Positions 59,175-64,000 of a stretch of 64,000 bases of DNA are shown piece by piece. A model generated the notes under the pieces. The model searched no databases, had not been told where the DNA came from, and worked only from the letters and a program-made list of their open reading frames with translations. This DNA is from Chionoecetes opilio (Eukaryota; Arthropoda; Malacostraca; Decapoda; Majidae), in NCBI GenBank assembly GCA_016584305.1, contig JACEEZ010009460.1:1-64000 (forward strand), in the 5' to 3' direction. The first letter of the stretch is position 1. Each line of letters begins with the position of its first letter. The position numbers were made by a program, and so were the translations under genes.

Positions 59175-59203
59175 AAATGTATACATTTTTTTTGCGGCCA
59201 CTG
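59175..59203 (-). repeat. Right TIR of Tc1 element (29 bp)
   Basis: Exact inverse of 57,786-57,814; ends CCACTG before TA. Confidence 0.95.
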
Positions 59204-59335
59204 TATGTGAATATACAAATTATAACCCAGCGATCATGTTAGCTCCAGCCCTATGTGACGTCACGAGTTTGGAGAACCGTTATTGGCTAGCGCCATCCCT
59301 ATTTTTTTATAGATTAAAAAAAAATAATAATAATT

Positions 59336-59639
59336 TGTGCTTATAGCACCTGTAGGCAGTGACTTCAAAGGCTCGGATGGTAGGCTCTGGAGGTTCACTT
59401 GAGAGCTTTGATGGTTGGCCGGCAGGATTTTTATAGTGACGCCTGTGATTTGAGGCTCATGCCGCCCGCTTTTTCCTCTGATGCACTCGCAATCGAAGGT
59501 AGAGTTAATGGGCAGGGCATGTGGGTATTCTTAGGCCACTCGATGGTGCAAAAAGTTTTTGAGTCATTGGGGATCGAACTCGGGTCACCGAGAACGCCAC
59601 TCGGAGACGCTAACTTAACCACTCTGCTACCGCCTCCCC
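59336..59639 (-). repeat. SINE family S1, nearly complete copy
   Basis: Minus strand. Head at 59,639, body as in 52,759-53,116, with a short TTAA insertion in the head (near 59,611-59,618) and an internal deletion near the CCACGG region. Confidence 0.82.
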
Positions 59640-60364
59640 AAATCCCTACACCACATGCTATTCCAGAACACGGGAATATGTACGCCGGGGGTGGACGGTG
59701 AGTGACTCGGTGAGAGATACGTCTCAAACGAGCTCCGATCCTGTATCATATGACGTAAGGCTAAGGCACCAGTACACCATACATTTGCCAGCTGGTGAAA
59801 TAGTAAAGTTGAATATAATAATATATCAGTATTCCATTAAAAGAGGGGCAATATTGTACCACAAGATAGCGGGACAAACGTAAAAAAAGCGGGATATTTT
59901 ACTAACATTTAAAAAAGTGGGACAGACACTGAAAAAGCGGGACTGGTCACCTATACGTATGGTCCCCACCTCTACCCTTACCTACTGCAGGAATGATGGC
60001 CCCAAACTAGTCCTGCCCCGGCACATTTCAATTCTCTCGGCGCCCCTGCCTACACCCACACTAACACCCATCATCTCACACACATAGATTCAATCACTAC
60101 ACCCAAAATTATATCACCCACAGATAGCTACACCCTTCATCCACACCCACACTAACACCCATCATCTCACACACATAGATTCACCCACTACACCCAAAAA
60201 TATAACCCCCATAAAAACAAGCAGATGGCGTGAAGGAATAGATGAAAACAAGTTTCTTTGAGATGGTTTGGGTACAAGAATTAGTGAGAAAAAACGTGTG
60301 AATTATATTTAGTGAAAAGTTTCGTAGGTTTAGTGAAAAAAGATGAGTGAAATTAAGTGTTTAA
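59640..60364. other. Unassigned non-coding stretch with a ~85-bp tandem duplication
   Basis: 60,044-60,205 repeats a CACCCACACTAACACCCATC...CACACACATAGATTCA unit twice. A GCGGGA-containing motif recurs three times in 59,865-59,945. No gene seen. Confidence 0.7.
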
Positions 60365-60568
60365 CCCCTTCACGTCCATATTTTTTCCTTTGCTATGAAA
60401 AATTGTATGTTGTCAAGCCATAAAATTAAGAAGTCACTTAATAAACCAAATTAGCCAGTGGACAAGGATACTAAACAGGCCATAGCTATAAAATGTTGCT
60501 TATAGTAACTAAATATCGTCTAATGGTACCCAAATTACAATGGAAATTACACTCTGTGCCTCAAGGGG
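60365..60568. mobile_element. piggyBac-like MITE (204 bp)
   Basis: TTAA|CCCCTTCACGTCC at the left, CCTCAAGGGG|TTAA at the right. Its centre, AAGGATACTAAACAGGCCAT, is the single-copy precursor-like form of the 31-bp array at 44,412-45,295. Confidence 0.8.
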
Positions 60569-60924
60569 TTAAGTGGGAGAGGAAGACCGTTTTGAGGGGG
60601 TAAGGATCGGTTGAAGGAAAATATAAAAAGTGCGATCAATAATTTCCTAGACTACATGTGTACTATAAAAATCAGACCATGTACTATTTAGATTCTGTTG
60701 CCATTCCCTCCACACAGCTTCATTAGACTTCTTTCTCTTATTCAAAATGTTGTTCAGGCTAAAGGGTTTAATACACACCAACCTTGCATCCATTTCTGTC
60801 TCTATTTCTTTCTCATGGCACTCTACACTTCTTTCTCATTCCTCTCAACCTTGTTCTTCCTTCACACTATGTTCTTTTTTGCTCCTCTTGCTGCCCTTTC
60901 ATTTTAATACAGTAGAGATCATTA
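60569..60924. other. Unassigned, pyrimidine-rich
   Basis: Open frames of 69-92 codons (60,698-61,025) are Phe/Ser/Leu-rich and overlap a SINE; no gene supported. Confidence 0.55.
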
Positions 60925-61053
60925 CCATTTATCAACCATCCCCGAAAGGAAGGATGAACAGCTGTTTGGGCTGGATGCCGACTGCCCTGGCCAGGATTCG
61001 AACCAGGGCACAGATTTGTACATAGGCGCGCTAGCCACTACACCACGTAGGCG
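60925..61053 (-). repeat. tRNA-derived SINE, second family
   Basis: Minus strand: CGCCTACGTGGTGTAGTGGC (A box), CTGGTTCGAATCCTGG (B box), then a body with CCAGCCCAAACAGCTGTTCA and TCCTTTCGGGG. The anticodon arm is degenerate. Confidence 0.75.
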
Positions 61054-62108
61054 ACATCTATTACTCCGCAAGGATGGCAAAAAAATTGATATTGTATAAA
61101 ATGTCTACTTTTTTATGTAGGTAGTCTTGGAACTTTTTAGCGCATACCTTGTGAGTGATTTGATGGGAGGGGAGGAAGGAGCTTGAGCAGGCTGCTGGAA
61201 GGCTGTGTTTGTGTAGGGAGAAGTGAGACTAATCTGCCAGTGTCAACCCCTATTATATACATACTATTATTATATATGTTCTCTCTCTCTTTCATGAATG
61301 TCCTTATTTTGCAGCCACTAAGTAAATATGATTCTCTCTCTCTCTGGATGTAAAAAAGGAGGGCATTTGGGAGAGAAAGACTGAGTGGAGGAAACAAGAC
61401 TCCTAATATAGCTTTATGTACTAATAGCTTAATATTAGCTTATTTAGTGCTTACAATCCACTATTCAGCTATTCATTCCCTTCTTTCTTCTATTCTTTTC
61501 CTATGCATTTATTGTCACATACATTTACTTTTTTTCCCTTTCCTTATTTAATTCCTTTCTACATTCTTATTTAAATGGCATGTCTTCACTTCCAACTCCT
61601 GTGATTATATTTAATTTTATACATTTATCAATATTTTATTTATTTATTATTCTTTTCCCCACTACAGTTTATATAGTTTGAAGAAAGGTTAATAGGGAAA
61701 AAAACATTATGTTATATTCAATTATATTTATCTATCAATATTTTCCCCCACAAGTTAGATTATTTCACTTGGATATTTATATTAGCACTTAAGATATTTT
61801 ATTTTATTTATATATCAATATGTTTTTCCTATTACAGTTTGTGCATAGTATGAAGAAGGACTGAGGGTGGTGAAGAAAGCCTGTTTGCCAATTGGGGTCA
61901 AGATGCAATACTCACCCTGTGCAAGATGGCCTCTAAGGTTACAGGTGTCATTCATAAGCAAGACTACAGGTGAGGTCATGACAACAACTGTATTTTTTCC
62001 TGTTAGAACTTATGTAACTGTAATTATGCTACAGATTTTTTTATATGAATTTATTAGTAGTAGTAATGCATATTTATTATTAAAGCATTTATTAGTTTTC
62101 AAATAGCT
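61054..62108. other. AT-rich unassigned DNA
   Basis: Two related segments, CACTACAGTTTATATAGTTT (61,663) and TATTACAGTTTGTGCATAGT (61,835), each followed by GAAGAAaGG, suggest a local duplication. A 79-codon frame at 61,867-62,106 has no known motif. No gene supported. Confidence 0.55.
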
Positions 62109-62112
62109 ACCA

Positions 62113-62341
62113 TACCGTCAACAACACTATAGTTACCACTGCACTAATGTCACCACGGGCCATATGTTACGAATGTTAGCATCACTACAGACTTGTATGT
62201 GTCACTGAAGAGGCATGCACAGTAGTTTATATTATGTACCCGTCTTCAGTGGCACATACTAGTCTGTAGTGATGCTAACACTCGTAATATATGGCGCCTG
62301 GCAAAATTAGCGCAGTGGTGACTATATTGTTGACGGTAGTG
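62113..62341. mobile_element. Foldback MITE (long imperfect hairpin)
   Basis: Arms of about 100 bp. TACCGTCAACAA starts the left arm and, inverted, ends the right; GTTAGCATCACTACAGACT is conserved in both. Flanked by an 18-bp direct repeat TTAGTTTTCAAATAGCTA (62,091-62,108 and 62,353-62,370). Confidence 0.75.
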
Positions 62342-62370
62342 CATATAGATTATTTAGTTTTCAAATAGCT

Positions 62371-63000
62371 AGATAGCTTCAATAGAGCTTCAATATTTTC
62401 TTAACTACATTCATAAAAAATATTTATTAACTCTAGAGCTTCAATATTTTTTTAACTACATATATTTAGAAGTTAAGAAACATTATTAATTTCTTTAGAG
62501 TGGTGATTCATAATTACTTAGTTATTAACTGTAGTAACAAATGTGTCTCGAAAGTACCTGAAAGCCTCTCCGGAGATGATGCGATTGGATTTATTAAAGA
62601 TAAACAAAGTACTGAGTTGGGACAAGTTTTATTATTATTATTCATGTAAATCCATATACATTTAACTTACTACAACTACATATAACAGTATAACATACCG
62701 TTAACTTTAGATGTGTTGTTAGGACATACTGTAGATGCACTGTTAGGACATGTTATAACTATAGATGCAGTCTTAACATGGCAACAAATAATATCTTTAA
62801 TACAAATAAACATGGCAAGCGAGTTTGAAGTTCTTTTCATAATTTCCTTTTACTTTATCTCCGGACGGTCTTCTAAGTATTTATGACAAAAATAATTCAC
62901 TATCAATGATGACTTACAAAAATAATTCACTGCATCAATGATGACTCAGAAAAATAATCAACTGTTTCAATGATTGACTTGAAATAATTCACTGTATCAC
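62371..63000. other. AT-rich unassigned DNA
   Basis: Short local duplications (AGCTTCAATATTTT twice, 62,389 and 62,441; AAAATAATTCACT and TCAATGATGACT repeated, 62,888-62,998). No gene seen. Confidence 0.55.
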
Positions 63001-63002
63001 TG

Positions 63003-63270
63003 ATGGCCCAGGTCACCCAGCGGAACAGCAGTGTCTACTTCACCAACCGCTCGGTGGACCCAGAGAGCGGCAGGACAGGCGCCGCGTTCGTCACGGGTGG
63101 GACTGAGCTGTTGTGGAGGATGTCTGACCACTGCTCCACCCTCCAGACTGAGCTGGTGGCCATCCAGCACACCCTGGAATGCGCCAAGCACCTCCGGGAG
63201 GCAACTGTGGTAATACACACAGACTCCCGGACGGGGCTGCAGGCCCTTCAACACCCTGGGTGCCTTCCTA
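63003..63270 (+). pseudogene. RNase H domain fragment of a non-LTR element
   Basis: Plus frame from 63,003: VYFTNRSVDPESGRTGAAFV, TLQTELVAIQHTLECAKHL, TVVIHTDSRTGLQALQHP. These are the three strands/helices of the RNase H fold found at the end of I/Jockey-type RTs. The second and third acidic residues (TEL, HTDS) are present; the first, expected in a TDGS box, is replaced (TNRS). After ~63,260 the frame runs into unrelated sequence, giving a 138-codon frame in total. Confidence 0.75.
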
Positions 63271-63419
63271 TACTCATCAGCGTTCATCTTTGCCTTCCTA
63301 GCAGTTATCATCCAGCATTCCAGAGCAGCCAACAGTCTGCAGCAATAATCCCTCCTGGACAGCCGGGCAATGCATCCTCCAGTCACTCACTGCAGAGGAA
63401 AAAAAGTAATGTAATGTAA

Positions 63420-63690
63420 AGTTTTCAACCAAAATGCAAACATTTTTCAAATTCTAAACCCTTTCACTGTTGGTGTCCCGTAGACGCGTCAGCCACTTCC
63501 ACATAATCCCCATGCTCTGTTTTGAGGAGTAACCAACAGTCTCTTATTGGCATCTCAGGCAATGTTTCCATTCATATATCAATCCACTTCTTTTGTGGTA
63601 GTGTCAAGTGTTGCTAAAAATTACACTAAGGCCAATACAACAACTGGGAAGGGAAGTTTCCAGGGGCATCAACTATTATCAAATAAGTCA
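63420..63690. other. Unassigned spacer
   Basis: AT-rich; no repeat or gene recognised. Confidence 0.5.
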
Positions 63691-63693
63691 TTT

Positions 63694-64000
63694 ACATAAG
63701 AAAATAAGTAAGCTACAAGAGGCCGCGAGACTTACAAGAGGTAGTTACTGTTACTTAACACTACCTACATCCACCTTTCTTCCCCATCCATGAATTTATC
63801 CAGGCTCCTTTTAAAGATCACTATAGACTCTGCACTGACCACCTTACGACCGAGTCCATTCCAATCATTGACCAAATTACCACCCTATTTATGAACCAGT
63901 ATTTCCATATTTTCTTTTTAAATCTATGCTTTTCCAGCTTGAATCCGTTACTTCTTGTTCTACCTTGATTACTAGCCGTAAGAACTTTTCCTACATCGCC
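63694..64000 (-). mobile_element. CR1-like non-LTR 3' end (fragment 3), runs off the window
   Basis: Same 3' UTR (CTACAAGAGGCCGCGAG) and C-terminal coding blocks as 45,823-46,390 and 54,361-54,700, more diverged and with an insertion near 63,875-63,885. Confidence 0.85.

Larger units (their letters stand above)
57786..59203 (+). mobile_element. Tc1-like transposon with perfect TIRs
   Basis: 1,418 bp. CAGTGGCCGCAAAAAAAATG and nine further bases (29 in total) are repeated exactly in inverted orientation at 59,175-59,203. TA flanks both ends (57,784-57,785; 59,204-59,205). A second TGTATACA-containing block sits inside the left end (57,826-57,837). A TATA-like CCATATAAATGG occurs near 57,873, about 200 bp before the transposase ATG. 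Identical TIRs and one coding lesion point to recent insertion. Confidence 0.95.

Noticed and set aside
61867..62106. 79-codon plus-strand frame after a TATTACAG
   Set aside because: AT-rich, no motif, no donor site, and a similar segment 170 bp upstream suggests local duplication.

Overview
The window is eukaryotic, repeat-dominated DNA. It is probably from an arthropod and most likely a decapod crustacean. That guess rests on microsatellite richness, tRNA-derived SINEs with a crustacean-like body, CR1/Jockey/RTE non-LTR families, and degenerate CCTAA/TTAGG-like tracts. I see no complete host gene, rRNA operon, functional tRNA or CRISPR array. Almost every coding stretch I can identify belongs to a transposable element.

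Layout: 1-600 is pyrimidine-rich low-complexity DNA. About 684-7,212 (minus strand) is one Ty3/gypsy-type LTR retrotransposon with both LTRs. Its domains read gag, protease, integrase, reverse transcriptase, RNase H, so integrase precedes RT as in the Gmr1 group and in Ty1/copia. 7,200-10,300 holds LTR and RTE-like fragments, partly as a tandem duplicate. A ~14.8 kb block is present twice in direct orientation: copy A ~10,404-25,310 and copy B ~25,914-40,679. In order it holds (GA)n, (TAG)n, an RTE-like RT, a gag-like ORF with an LTR, a long-TIR MITE, a CCHC-ended non-LTR RT tail, a long-TIR element with a tRNA-Val-derived SINE in one arm, and a minus-strand non-LTR RT gene. That RT gene is split by a Helitron and by two abutting TTAA-type transposons, one with a THAP start and a large minisatellite. 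Copy A and the first 10 kb carry dense homopolymer and single-base indels. Copy B and everything after 40 kb read much more cleanly, so sequence quality changes along the window.

41-64 kb is a cleaner mosaic of nested transposons: piggyBac-like MITEs (one with a 31-bp satellite amplified from its own interior), Tigger/pogo MITEs and a 2 kb Tigger element, a TTAA element with GGGGAG termini, Jockey-like and CR1-like RT genes, five copies of one tRNA-SINE family, a THAP/Kolobok-like remnant, and a nearly intact Tc1 transposon (57,786-59,203) with perfect 29-bp TIRs and one frameshift in a DD34E transposase. Several insertions can be undone on paper: target-site duplications match and the interrupted frame becomes continuous, which gives a relative insertion order. 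The only host-gene hints are weak, chiefly a 67-bp exon-like segment near 43.8 kb.
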